The notes beneath the pieces were generated by a model. It did no database searches and was not told where the DNA came from. It saw only the letters and a program-made list of their open reading frames with translations. Positions 35,601 through 47,710 of a stretch of 64,000 nucleotides of DNA are shown in pieces. The position numbers were made by a program, and so were the translations under genes. Origin of the DNA: Enoplolaimus lenunculus (taxonomy: Eukaryota; Nematoda; Enoplea; Enoplida; Thoracostomopsidae); assembly GCA_030248215.1 (NCBI GenBank), contig JASANG010000959.1, positions 1 through 64,000 on the forward strand, in the 5' to 3' direction. The first letter of the stretch is position 1, and each line of letters begins with the position of its first letter.

Positions 35601-37561
35601 GATTTGAACTTTCACTTACTTTCACGCATGTAATTCAAATGTACACAAAATATTTTTGGGTGAGCAGCCGCGTAGGACGCCCCACATTTCTGGGACCACC
35701 CTTGCAGCATAGTTATGCAAAGAAAAACAGTTTTGTGAAAGCTTGATGTTTTTAATTTCTGAGATTTCACAATAGTTTAGTCTGATTTAATAGCGAAATA
35801 TATGATAAACAATTATATTGTTCGGCGTATAAATTTCTTAATTTCGCATTTTAGCTAGTGGCAGTTAATGATCAACCTCGTATCAAGCTAAGTCTTGAAG
35901 TTAATAAAGTTACGATACCAGGGAAGAAAACAGTATTTCGCTTGTATGGAAGAGACGGCAAGTTTTATTAGATCACGAGAGGCGTTCGATTGTTTCGTAG
36001 CGCGTATTTTACACCGAGTTTGAAGATTGCGCTGTAATTTTTCACGGTTTCAGTGTCGTCCGGAACTGTGCGGTAACGCACATCTAATTGCGGTATAGCG
36101 CCGCGTTTGTTTCGAATGTCAAGTGATTATTCTATCTTATACTCACTGGCTACTGATCGTTGGCAGTGAAAATCTGTTCTGCTTGGAAATTTAAAATTTT
36201 TATTGTAATTGCAAAATAGTGTAAAACTAAATTTTTCCGTAGATAGGTGCACGATTTGAAGAACTATACATCTGGCTGCGTTTGACTTCAGTTTTTTTCC
36301 AAAATAAATTTTATTCGTGCTATTAACATTATTGTGCAGATTCTATACAGGTCTAGCGATCAATGATGTTCTCATGATGTATGATGAGCCAACACCTGTT
36401 GTAGGCGAGGCACTGCTTTGTCGCCATCCGTTTAGGGTAAGTAGTTCCAGTTCTATACAGCTTTCCTGATTTGTCTAGTATTGTTTCTTTGTCAAAATAA
36501 CTTGAATTCTCTCTGTTTAGCTTCTGCGCTAGTAACAATTTTCGATTGCACGCGAACGCCAAGTTCAAGTTTTCCTAATTGCATGTCGATTTTCTGACGA
36601 GTAGGTTTTTAGTTTTAGACGACATGAGAATAATGTTATTGGCAATTTTTTAACTCAACCTGTGGTTTATCGTGGCTTTATTGCTTTTGTTTTTGTCTGC
36701 AAATTTCAGAGCAGTGTTGATACACAAAAATTAAGTAGTCGTTATAAATAAAGTTATGCTGAACTGCGTCGGTTTTGGTAATATTTTCTTGTCGTATTAG
36801 CTAGTTTTATGTATGTTTCTTAAGGAAAATAGCCGAGTTTTTGTTCGTCCATCACGAGTAGAGCACTTGCAAAAATTGTACTGGGCGAACGGAAAAGTTT
36901 GTTGTGTTTTGCCAAACTTGGAGCAAATAAGATCTTATGTTCAAGAATCTGTCAGTATGTTGCGCGAAGACCACAAACGAAATTTGAATCCGACTCCGTA
37001 TAAAGTAAATTACTCGTAGCCTGCTCGAATTATCTTAGGGAGAGCGCTATGCTTTTTGACTTGTTTAATGCCGTCCGGCAGCAAACGACACCGCATAATT
37101 TTGTAAGCAATGTAAATTTCGGCGCATTTGACGGTAGACGGCGTCGCGTGGCGAGTATAGCGTCAATCTGTTTGAGAGGATTTTAGCATTTACTTAACCT
37201 TTTTTGTGGTGGTGTGGAAATAATGGGTAATCATGTCAGTACGTTTTTTAGTTAGTGGTCCACCGAACTTGTCGCCAAAATTTTTGTAAAAGGCTCTATT
37301 ATGTGGCACCGCTTAACTTTGAATTGCTTAACCGTGTTGTTTTATCAAAAGCTTTTATTTAAAATGAAGTAAACGTATGTAAACATAATAAGCCACATAA
37401 GTTAGAAAGAAAATGTTTACTTTGTTGAGTGCTTGGTTTTCTCTCTCTTAAATGGCTTTACCGTATGTATTGTTTTGTTTTAGGTATCCGTCAGTGACCG
37501 GTTATACAACTACATGCATGAACTATGGCTGCGGAATGCCCCAATTTCGCAACTGGAATAA
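29636..37561 (+). CDS. NAPRT: Nicotinate phosphoribosyltransferase (complete, 13 exons)
   Basis: The enzyme joins nicotinic acid to PRPP, giving nicotinate mononucleotide, the first step of the Preiss-Handler route to NAD in the cytosol. Exons: 29636-29696, 30009-30106, 30738-30810, 31104-31314, 31533-31663, 33293-33414, 33779-33975, 34736-34961, 35339-35419, 35855-35961, 36340-36436, 36825-37004 and 37484-37561; every phase agrees and the product is 553 residues (human enzyme about 538). Family blocks in order: [14 protein letters not shown] (19-32), [31 protein letters not shown] (193-202), GTHAHSFV with the catalytic His215, [14 protein letters not shown] (315-328, phosphate binding), [22 protein letters not shown], and [18 protein letters not shown] at the C-terminus. 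All key residues are present, so it should be active. Exon 10 ends at a weak donor (GTTTTA). AATAAA overlaps the stop codon and another lies near 37763. Introns 2 and 5 hold MITEs. Confidence 0.97.
30265..30634. mobile_element. MITE with GAATCC-period arms in NAPRT intron 2
   Basis: Inverted ends AGGGTGGCA and TGCCACCCT; both arms are short-period GAATCCGAATCCGAA-like sequence, around an AT-rich centre. Confidence 0.8.
31943..32716. mobile_element. 774-bp MITE with perfect 16-bp inverted ends (copy 1), NAPRT intron 5
   Basis: Termini CTGGCTTCTCCACAGC and GCTGTGGAGAAGCCAG are perfect inverted repeats flanked by a possible 3-bp duplication (TAT). Each end has a G-rich block (CCGGGGG / CCTGGGGG), with an AT-rich centre and no ORF. 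A related copy is at 37934-38691. Confidence 0.9.
32730..33079. mobile_element. MITE with CCGGTT-period arms in NAPRT intron 5
   Basis: Ends AGGGTGCAACCGCAATTCCG and TTCCGGTTCTGGTTCCCT; arms repeat TTCCGGT-like units. It lies 13 bp from the 31943-32716 element. Confidence 0.65.
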
Positions 37562-37933
37562 AACTGTTATTGTATAACTAGTCGTTTGGTTGCAATTGTT
37601 ATGGTACAAGTTTTGAATGACATATTTTTGTATAATATTACACGAGATGTTCGCTACTATGGGTGCGGTTGTCCACTCGGTAAATGCCGCCCCAAACTCG
37701 ATTTGCAACGCGGTTGTTGCTACCTCACTTAAGGTTTTGCTCTCGGTTGAGTACCTTTTAAAATAAAAAATTAAATTTTTTGGACATCAAGCTAACTTTT
37801 ATCGATTTTTCAGGTATAATGTAATAGATGCACGCGTAAAGTGTATTTACATGTGATATACGAGTCGTCATGCGTGGCTAAATGTGGTTTTCTCTTAAAA
37901 CAGTAATTTTGCGGTAAAAATTACTCCCACACT

Positions 37934-38691
37934 CTGGCTACTCCATAGTTTGAAAATTTCCGCCGGGGGGCGTTTCCTGGGGGGGCTCCAGGAGTTTCCT
38001 GGAGGGCAGCTAATTTTGCTGGGGGGTCCCAGATGATCTGGGGGGCAGGCTTAAAATTTTGCAAGCCGACTTTTTGGACCATTTTTTTATTTTCTAGATC
38101 GTGTTTCCAACTCAACTGAAGATTACTCATCGCTCAACATGTCAAAAATTCCCCGCAAACGCTAATAACAATAATTTTAACTAATATTACTGACAACTTT
38201 ACCAGAAATTGAAAGAAGCACAATTATATAAAATATAGATAATCTATAATTGAAACTGTGATTAACATATATTTTATATATTAGTCACAGCTTCAGTTTA
38301 TTATAACGCTCAGGCGGGTTGAACTTGTTGCTGCAAGGTACTTTCGATGCTGTATGCCCTGAAACGGTCTTTATATAATTGTGCTTTGTTCAGTTCATTA
38401 TTGAATTGTACTAGTTACTACCGGTATTTGTAACGCTATTAAAAATTATGAGTACTCAGCGTAATATAAAATCACATTTTGCCGAATATCCGCCTCAAAA
38501 AAGTCCAGGTCTTTATGTTTTAACATTGAAAACTTTTGGCTTAGAAAAGTCCTGGGGGCCCCCAGCAAAAAAAATTGCTGGGGGGCGGCCGAAAATTCGC
38601 CGGGGGGCCTTTCCTGGGGCGGCAAAATTTTCGCCGGGGGGAAAATGAAAATTTCGAAAAGTGCTGGGCCCCCCCGCTGTGGAGAAGCCAG
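37934..38691. mobile_element. MITE with 16-bp inverted ends (copy 2), 3' of NAPRT
   Basis: Same family as 31943-32716; the left end is diverged (CTGGCTACTCCATAG), the right end intact (CTGTGGAGAAGCCAG). Flanked by ACT on both sides (possible 3-bp target duplication). It starts about 370 bp after the NAPRT stop. Confidence 0.88.
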
Positions 38692-38699
38692 ACTCACGC

Positions 38700-41190
38700 G
38701 TTTCCCGCCGGCTGCGAATCGGGCGCCCTGGTTTAAGCGCTCCCCACCTTCTTGGCACTCAGCTAATGCCCCGTTACGGAGTGTTTAATTCAAGCCTAAG
38801 CCAAAACTCGAAAGAAAACTTATGTTTACGCTGTCCCACGGAAAAACAGTTCGCCACTCAGCGATATGTACATGGGGAATGCGCACAAAGTGTTTTATGA
38901 AAGGTGTACCGTAACTTATTGCTCGGGACTGTGTCGGTTTTGTTCTAAGTAGCATTATAAAAATAATTTGTATTACATTTTTAAGTGCACATACCTCGCG
39001 TTCCGGAGATGCAGAGCTTGCTTACGCACCGCATTGTCTGTAAAAGCGGGTTTTTATGCAGTCTGAAACATATTTATACAGATTTTTCAATTTTTTCGAA
39101 CACCGTTTGCCTATATTCTGCATCCCGATATCTTTGAGTGTGGTCGCATGTTTCGGCTTTTGCCCCAAAATCAGTCGTGGTCGTGTATTAAAATTGGAAT
39201 GGTATGAAAGAAATCTTTGCTTGGCAAAAACATTCTAAACTATTAGCTTAACGAAATTTCCAGGCTAGCTCAGCTAAACTGTATATTATACAGCGACTCC
39301 GAATGGTGACTACTGTTCGTGTGTGTCATTGTTTAAATGTTTGTCAATTACTGTGATAACTGACACTTTTCGCGTATTAATTTGTTGCTTTCTGGAAAGC
39401 ATGGTGTAACCGGATATCCGTTTCCGGCAAAAATCGTCCGTTTCCGTTATAGAAATAACGGAAATTCTGTTATTTTACGTTCAAAATTAGGTATGTAGCA
39501 CGCATATATCTCGCAATTTTTCGTTACAGATCAGATTACGAAATTTCTCCAAAATCTTGAAAAATTTGCGTGCATCCGCTTTTTTCTTTAAAAATTTTGA
39601 GAGGCCGGTGAATAGTTGCAAGCTTCAATTGTGGTGGCAGAAAAATATAACATTTTGTTAATTTTCATGCTTCAATATCCGTTTTCTGTTTCCGTTAGTT
39701 TTACTATCCGTTTTCCGTTTTGTTAGTTTTACTATCCGTTTACGCCCCCCTTTAGACTTCTGTTGTTTTTAAAACAAAATCTTTTGAAAAGTTACTCAGT
39801 TCGGCTCCAGCATTGTTGGTAGTTTCTTTAAAATGGTTTCATATTCAGCAACAAATTAGGTTTTGGTTATACACACAATAAAACGCTATTGCAAAGACAT
39901 GTGCAGATGAGAGACGTGACACTGTATAAACATATTCCTAAAAGCCAAGGCCTCTGAGTAAGAATAAACATATAAATCACGTGGAAAATGGTCCGGCCCT
40001 CATCTGCACATAAGCCATTTAAACTATTTTTGGTATGCTTTAGAAATGCATGACATAATGTATGTGATAAAGTGTTGTGGTGCATAAACATGTTATTTTA
40101 ACTCATTTTATAGTAAATTTTTGTGGTGTTCGTTTTGTAGCGAAAATAGATTTCCCTTTCAATGTATATGTCTGCGCGCTTTAGATCAGGATTAAACAGC
40201 GTTCAATAAACGTAGGATGTAGCCTCTTTTAATGTCAATAATTGCAGTGTAAAACTAATTTCGCCTTACTTTCGTTGACCTCGAGCTCTAGGATTTTTTA
40301 CTTCCGGTCGTGCCATGTATAATACTACCGAGATTGTGAATGATTCTGGATTCATAGAATTCAGAATACATCCGGATGTCTACTTCCGGCTTTGGCAGAA
40401 GATCGGGCTCCGGTAGAATTTTTGCCGGACGTTTCGGCATATGCGGTAGTACAATGTTGCAAAATTTATCTATTTAGCGCGTTTCCTTTTTCTTTTGTGA
40501 CAGTTTTCAGACAGAATTTCAAGATTTCGCAGAAAATTAGCGTAAAATCAAACAAGTTAACAACATATTGCAGATACTGACTAAAACTGACCATTTATTC
40601 TACCTAATTTCGCCTCATCTACCGCAAGTTTCGTATACCTCCGACTCCGGCTTATGTATTTTTCACCTCCAGTTGCATCCTCATAGAATTAGATTTGGAA
40701 ATCACTGGTTGAATTAAGTATGCTGTTATAGGCGTTGCTTTTGCGATTGATATTAGTTTTGTTCTGTTGTATTTGTGGATTTAGAGTACAATGTTATTGC
40801 AAAAAAGTTACATGAAGTAGGTGCTTGTTGGAAATCAGTCCGAAATTTCGCAGAAAATTAGCGTAAAACCCAAACAACTTGACAACATATTGCAGATATT
40901 GGCTCAAATTAACTAATTAACTCTGCAGGAAAACAAAACTCAGTGTTGTACCAGTTCAATTGTGTTGTGGGCATTCACTATTTCAGGTTATGTGCAATAT
41001 TCGCAAACAAGGACGTATTAAGGAGAGAGAAAGGGGTGATTTTCCCTTAAAGACGAAAAGCACATTTAACGTGCTCTAGAATAACCGTTTGGGCTTTAGA
41101 GGTAAAAAAAGATTTAGCATAAGTTTATACGTAAACTCCAGAAATGAGTCTACGCCCTTGTTAAGAAATGATAGATTTTGTTCGTTAAAG
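38700..41190. other. Region between NAPRT and the aminopeptidase gene, repeats only
   Basis: Contains a TTAGGC-family terminus (about 38805-38875), a TCCGTT-armed MITE (39412-39752), a 113-bp hairpin element with ATGTGCAGATGAG ends (39899-40011), and a CCGG-rich element (about 40300-40690) whose centre is duplicated at 40845-40920. No exon supported. Confidence 0.6.
39412..39752. mobile_element. MITE with TCCGTT-period arms (copy 1)
   Basis: Starts GGTGTAACCGGATATCCG and ends in TCCGTTTACGCCC, with TTTCCGTTTTCCGTT-like arms. A clearer copy is at 49876-50280. Confidence 0.75.
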
Positions 41191-41199
41191 TTAAAATAT

Positions 41200-44100
41200 T
41201 TATAATTTTTCTAATAATTTCTTTCTTCGCCGCCTGTGTCGAAACACTCTGTCTAGTAACCAGTTTTTCAATCGCGGAACCATCTGAGTGTGTAGTGTGC
41301 GTAATTCGGCTTCGACTCGATTCAATTCGTATTTACTGGCGTCGATCCAGTTATCTGGTAATAATTTTCGCAGCCTTTGTATATCAGATACGTCACCGAA
41401 TGTAGCGTAATTTCGGAATGACTGTGTTTCAAAACGACGGCTCGTTAAAAATGTCATAATGTCGCTTAAATCTTTTCGATAATTAGTTTGTCGCTGTAGA
41501 CGGGGTATTGCTTCGAATGCAGAGAGGAATGCGTTTACTACACTGGGATTATAGTCAATGGTGTCTGGATCGAAAATATGTTTCGCGATTTGATAACGGT
41601 AATTTTGCTGGGCGTTTGAATTGAAGCTAATATTGAGTATTGTTTGTTGTATTTCTAAATCTGAAGCACATAGCCATGTAGATAGTTCGTGTTTGATTGA
41701 TAGTATAATTGAATACTTAGTTAGGAATGCTATTATCGCAGATTTTTCAGCTGATGTTAAATGATTGCGTAGACGGTGACAAAGAAACGTTTTTAGACAT
41801 CTTATATAATTGTTATAGTCGGGATTGGTGTAAATTGTATTTGTTGAATTTTCTTGTAAGATATAATCGTTGAAATTCGAACTTATTTTTTTGAAAATAT
41901 CCTGTTCGTTAGATAATGAAATATCGGTTTCGATATTAAAATGTGTTTGTTTATTGCAATCAGGGTGACGTGTTGCGCATAGCAATCGACAGTTGGTAGT
42001 TACATGCTGTTGTAATAGTATTATTTTTGTTTTAGATGCAAATGATATATTTGGTTGCTTAAATGGTTGTAAGTTAGTTGACGGTTTGATTGAAGCAGAC
42101 TGCGGCAAAGGCGGATACATAAGTAGACGGAGTTGCCGGACTGCAGGTCGAAAATATTCACCCAACAGTGAAGATATAGGAGTTGCACGATATTGCAGGA
42201 ATAGCTTTTCTAGTTCGGTTCCTCCGATCAACCAAGGCAGAGCGTCTTCTTCTTGGGCTAAGTAGCGTAATAGTCGAAGATAGATTGATACGTGTTTAGT
42301 TTGTCTAAGAAACATTGAACCACAAAACAACAGATATGCTCTTGTTGTAGTATTAAATACAGTGTGGTCGGCTAATAGTTGTTTTGTAATCAGACGCCAT
42401 GTGTTTACGTCGTAGTTTACAAGCATGGGGTATCTGCCAGCGGCGTTGGCTAATATCCATTCACCGGTATGTAGAGTATGATCGACGATTGTTTTTGATT
42501 GATTATACAACCAGATTTGTTTTATATTTTCAGTAGAAACATTTGTGAAAATATTTTGAACTGGCATGCGCTCGTTATTGGCTGAACGCGTTTTGGTGGC
42601 CTTTCTGTAACCGCTTGTTTGACGTGAGCTCACGTTGAACTGGTGCTTTTTAGTCTGAGATTGGGTAGAATACGAAATTGGTATTGTCCAAAGGTTAGTA
42701 GTGAAATTTTTTGTGTAGTTTTGATGATGTAGTGATGTTGCCGTCGATATAAAATCAATATAATTGTCTTGTATTGCGGTTCTTTGTGTCAGTTTGACTG
42801 ATTTCGTCGGAGCATCCAGTAGGATTGTTACTTCGGGAAATCCTGGATTGTGAACCCAGCTTTGCATTATCTGAAACAATAACAGTTTATGCATGACAGA
42901 TGATAGCAGCGGCAATGCTCTGGATAGCGCTATACTTTATTGTGCTGTGCGAAACCGTTTGTCGTCGAGCTTTACGAATAAAATTTAATTTTGTGAGTGA
43001 CGCACGGCACCGCGTGCTTATTAAAAATGGTTGTCCTGCACCGCGTGCTGCATTACAAATTATTGCGCTACGCCGCGTGCTGTACTTAAAATTGCTTAGC
43101 ACGACACCAGGTAAAGGTTGCGCTATACTTTTGTTGACGTACGACGTCGCACGGCGCCGTCCGTCACCGTGCCGTATCGTACGCAAATAACTCACGTACG
43201 ATAACGTATGGTACGAACGATGACTGACGGCGCCGTACGACTGACGGACGGCGCCGTACCGGTGACTCACGGTGACGGACGGCGCTGAACGTCAAGTATA
43301 GCGCAACCCCAACACATCTCGAATAGAACAACTGTAATCATCTAGTGCAGAAGTTGTCATAGACGACTTGCATACAAGTTGTTCAAGAGGTCCTGATTTG
43401 ACAAAGTAAAAGTTGTTGTTTTACCGTATGCGCTTAAGTTCAAATTTTGTGATGATTTAAGCCAGCGTAAAGAACAGGGGCGGAACAGTATTAGAAGCAT
43501 ATTCCTAAGCCTAAGCCTAAGCGTAAGCCTAATTCTAAGCGTAAGAATGAGCATATTCCTAAGCCTAAGCCAAGCAAAAAAATTAGTCCAAAGCTTAAAC
43601 TTACTCTATTGCAGTCCCACAGAAAAACGTTTCGCCCGTGATCTTTACATGGGTTATGATTTGAAAGTATCTTTTGTCATGATTTATACACCACTTTTTA
43701 AGCAGTATTTTGGAAAAAGAAAATGATAAATGTTTTATTTTGCTGTGTGCGAAGGAGAGTGAAGCTGTCGATTTCCACACTAAAAGATTATGTAATAAAA
43801 AATGCTTTAAATTGTTGTTTTGGCAACGTCCACAATGAACATTTTGTATGTGTCTGTTGAGAAAAGATGTAAGATAACTGACTGATTAAAGGCAAAACGG
43901 GAACGTGCTCGTCGGAAAATTGGTGATGAAAATTTGGTAACATTTTTGCCTTACAAATGTTTAGTTTTGAAATAATGGATACAAGTTTTTCCAACCTGTA
44001 ATTGTTGGCGATGGAACACTTGCATTTTTTACATTCCGCCACCGTTTCCGCAGTTTTTTGTGCTTTTATGTTTCGAACGCTTAGCGGCACGTGCGGTGCC

Positions 44101-46354
44101 CCGTAAACTGCTATATACGCGGCCCCGCGTTCGAAATTTCTGGATCCGAATCCACCATAGATGCAACCCACAAGTTTCCGGTTTGGTTTGTTCTAGCTAT
44201 CTGTTGTTTGCACTGAGTTAATCTGTATAATTAAAGCTGGAATGCCCCACATACGTATTATGGCAACTTTCCAGCGTTGCTTTTTCTGCGCTATATTCTT
44301 AGAACAGAAATGTGACTGTTCTGTGCAAAGAATATGTGTGTATATATGTGTAGATTGATATGCATTCGCTAAGTTTTGCGCGTTACACAAAGCTGGCTGA
44401 CTAGTATCAATTAATTAGCAAAAGCATTGTTTGTATTTATTTCGAATTTATATTGAGATACCTTTTTCCGGAACGATTTAACTATGAAAAAAAGTTTATG
44501 AAAAATCAAAGCATGAATCGCTTACTTCTCCAATTGGTCCTACTCCGCTGACTGCTTCTAAAGTTTGCCACAGGTCTGCGGTGGTTGCAACACTAAATTT
44601 GTGCTTTTCTAAGTATCGGATTAGCGCGTGTTGGAGTAACGAAGGTGAAATCAAATCAGAAATCATTTGAACTGCTACTGCACCTTTGACGTAAATGTTG
44701 TAATATCCGGATCCCATAAACGCTGTTTCCAGAGTTTCCGCGTAGGCAAATTCGGTCACTAATCTTTTAGGTCCAGTTGAAAAGGTGGCCGGCGCTGGTG
44801 CGTTGTAGAGCATCGATTGAGTTGATAAACATCTAAAAAATGAAGTATATCTAATCATACGAAGGAATTGTCGTTTGATCTCGTTATCTGCTGTAGATGT
44901 TTGGTTGAATTTTGGTCCGTGTTGGCTTTCTAAATTATAGTAAACACCGGACGACGGTTGAACAATGTGGTGTTCGAGGAAATGTTGAGCAAAATAATGA
45001 GCAAATCCTTCGTTGAGCCAAATGTGATCCCACCACGCCATTGTCACTAAATTGCCGAACCATTGATGAACCAGTTCGTGAATGATGATTTGATCAATTA
45101 GCAACGAATGCATAACGTCAGTTACTTCAGAGCTTGCCCCTGGGAACCACAATTGGCGGCCAAATAAACTGGGCCGACTGTGGACTATAAGACCCCAGTT
45201 TTCCATAGCTGATGACTGATAGTGTGATTTTGCGACAAATGTCAACTTCGAAAGCGGATATTTGACAGCGAAATTGTCTTGAATGATGTCGAAATATTTT
45301 GTCGCTGTGCTGAGAACGTAGTTAAGTAGCGTCGGATCGTTTGGGGGTAAATGAAAACAAATTGGCACTCGATAGACTGAAGAAACGGTACAGTTTGACG
45401 AAAAGTACCCGATTACGATTGCGACTAGATATGTTGACATAGTTGGCGTTTGACAAAATTTGTATCGTGTAAAATTTTTGTCAAGATTTGTATGTTCACT
45501 GTAATACGGTTGGCGAGGTTTTAAGCGTACCAGAGACTTTGAGCAAAGCGCTTCGTTTGATAAAACTTCAAATTTGGCCGGAAATGGTTGCTGAGTTTTA
45601 CTGGTTATACGTGAGTCTCCAAGTGTCATAAACCGATCTTTGTGTATATCAATTGTAGTATTAAACGTTGCTTTTAAGTGTGGTTCGTCTAAGCATGGAA
45701 ATAATGCACGTGCGTTAGTGGGTTCGAGTTTAGTGGCAAAATTAGATACTGAATTAGTTTTGCTCGAATAGTCGCAAAATATTGCTGGATTATCGCATAA
45801 TGGCGATGAGTAAGTTATTGTAAGCTGAATATGAGAACCGGCTGTTATTTTAGCTTCAGTATTTAATGTTAATAATGCATAGCTTCGATTCATGGAGTAG
45901 GAAAAGCTTAGTTTTTGCATCCGGCTAATACTGTAACGTGAAAAACGAAATTTCAGTTTTTCTCTCAGTCGCTTACGGAACAGACTGACGCTTTCAATCG
46001 CGAGCGTCGGAGCACAATTTATAATCAGTTGATTTGTAGTATTTTTCAGTTTAAAATACATCTTTGTAATTCCGCTGAATACGAAATCATTCATAAATGT
46101 GAATTTTAAATTGTAATGAATGGGTGAAGCGTAAATATCGGGGAGCCGAACTACACGTGTTGCATTTACTTTGTTATTGTAACGATTGACTATTAAATCA
46201 AATACTGTTGCTTTGGTCTTTGGCGAGGGAGCAGCTGATGTATCAGAAGTTGTATTGGGGTTTAGATTATTCGGTTCGGTAATTGAATCAACTTGAGTGG
46301 GAAAAATTGTTTTGAGTGTTGTTGCTGCTGCTGCTGTTGTTGTTGTTGTTATAG

Positions 46355-46398
<44 letters not shown>

Positions 46399-46841
46399 AT
46401 TGTTGCTGTTGTTGGTATTTCTGTAGATAATTGTTTTAAATTGCAACCGAGAAGCCGTCCAATAACTCCGCCGCATAGGCCGACTAATATTATAATAAAC
46501 AAAACTAAAACTGCTAGGATTAGCCGGCCACGTCTGCGTTGTTTGTGCCCGAGGTATTTGGAATCAAGAAGTATTGACGATTCAATTGCAGTGGTTGTCG
46601 GATTGTTTTCAAGTGATAACTTTTGTTGTTTTAAATTTGGCTTGCGTAAATCACCGTATATATAAGGTACTGAGGTAGTTATGTAAACTGCCGGATGATC
46701 AGAAACAGACATCGGTTTCAACGGTTCGACTGATGCGTCGTTTGCGGTACAAGGTTCACTGGCGCAGCTGATTGAGGACTGGACCAAGGTTTGTGTCTGC
46801 TCATTGCCCGAATTACCATCTGTGTTTGATTTTGACGGCAT
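41200..46841 (-). CDS. Membrane aminopeptidase N, M1 zinc metallopeptidase (complete, 2 exons)
   Basis: Exon 1 is 46841-44526 (772 codons), exon 2 is 42870-41200; the phase 0 intron joins GPIGE to IMQSWVHNPGFP. The product is 1328 residues, longer than the usual 950-1000. A cytosolic tail of about 105 residues with a QRRRGR stop-transfer patch leads into a membrane helix at about 107-129, so it is a type II ectoenzyme. A stalk of about 30 Thr with some Ala follows (likely O-glycosylated). Zinc site HELVH at 588-592 with the third ligand Glu611 in WLNEGF; the substrate-binding motif is SAMEN (544-548) instead of GAMEN; the catalytic Tyr717 in NIYVKGA is kept. The C-terminal half is the helical ERAP1_C-like domain with extra loops and a basic end (RHRRRRKK). 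It would trim N-terminal residues from peptides at the cell or gut surface. Compared with vertebrate APN there is about 40 residues of extra sequence between HELVH and the Tyr. Confidence 0.95.
43113..43308. mobile_element. GC-rich palindromic MITE in the aminopeptidase intron
   Basis: Ends GGTTGCGCTATACTT and AAGTATAGCGCAACC; arms are CG-rich (GCACGGCGCCGTCCGTCACC and its inverted partner) and fold into one long hairpin. A second end, GATAGCGCTATACTTT at 42924, suggests a broken neighbour copy. Confidence 0.85.
43310..44500. other. Remaining aminopeptidase intron sequence
   Basis: Holds a TTAGGC-type MITE (43460-43653). The rest (43660-44500) is AT-rich intron in which I see no exon or repeat structure. 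Confidence 0.5.
43460..43653. mobile_element. TTAGGC-type MITE, complete (GGGCGGAAC family)
   Basis: Ends GTAAAGAACAGGGGCGGAAC and GTTTCGCCCGTGATCTTTAC; the inner CCTAAGCCTAAGCCTAAGCG and a second such block are in one orientation. Confidence 0.85.
46318..46420. repeat. GTT trinucleotide tract coding the aminopeptidase Thr stalk
   Basis: About 30 GTT/GCT/ATT triplets on the plus strand, read as ACA/ACT-type Thr codons (with some Ala and Ile) on the coding minus strand. Length polymorphism would only change stalk length. Confidence 0.95.
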
Positions 46842-47309
46842 TTTGTTGTATTTTGAATTAAGAACAATTAAATTATTAAAAGTTATCTATAGCATGACTT
46901 GAATTTCTGCAAATGGATTAAATATTGTAAAATTGTACTATATGGGAATCGCGATTCGCCACCAAATCATCATGTGTATAATATTATTTACTCAAGTAGT
47001 TTTTTAACAAATTGAAAAAGTCATTTTTTTCAAGAATAGGGTTCGTTTAAATTTAAAATTCTTCAGCAAAATATCTACATTTGTATTAAGTAATTTGTTT
47101 AGCTGTTCGAAAGCATTGATGGGAATCAGTGATGGATGCTAAAATATCTGACTGAGGAGAAATGTTATATATTTTGTGAACAAATTAGGGAGCGAAGCGA
47201 ATGAGGGACCGAATGCAGTTTTCGTAGCACTGCAAGGAATCATTATCCATCGTGATAAGGGGTCACATTAAAGGAAGTAAAAGACTGGTATTGTAAGATT
47301 GCACTGCTG

Positions 47310-47710
47310 CAGGGATAGGAGTCTCGGTCGCGGCAAGTCTTAGTATTTGACAGGCCTCTGTTTTGGTTTTTTTCAGTCTCGGTGGATTGGAATCGAGAGA
47401 AGGCGAGGATTCTGCAAGTGTATCGCTGTATTGCTGAAGTGATGTCTGATAAATAAAACACCGCTGTCAAAGTGGGAACTTTTATTATTGCGCAATAATT
47501 ATTGCACAGCTATTTTGAAAACGCACAAAAACTATGAAAAACACAAAAACTACGAAAACATCATTAAAACAATTTATTTTGAAAATTTTAAGTTTGAAAA
47601 TTTTATTTTTTCCGGTGATAACCAAAAATTTACCGATACCGCGACTTTTCATGGCCGGTCGCGGTAGTCGGGTCTCAGTCCCGAATTTTAACCGCGACCG
47701 CCCATCCCTG
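47310..47710. mobile_element. MITE with CAGGGAT termini and GGTCGCGG arms
   Basis: Inverted ends CAGGGATAGGAGTCTCGGTC and GCGACCGCCCATCCCTG, with GTCTCGG / CCGGTCGCGG inner arms and no ORF. Confidence 0.75.

Noticed and set aside
46297-46665. Plus-strand frame rich in Val and minus frame rich in Asn
   Set aside because: Other-frame readings of the GTT tract in the aminopeptidase exon.
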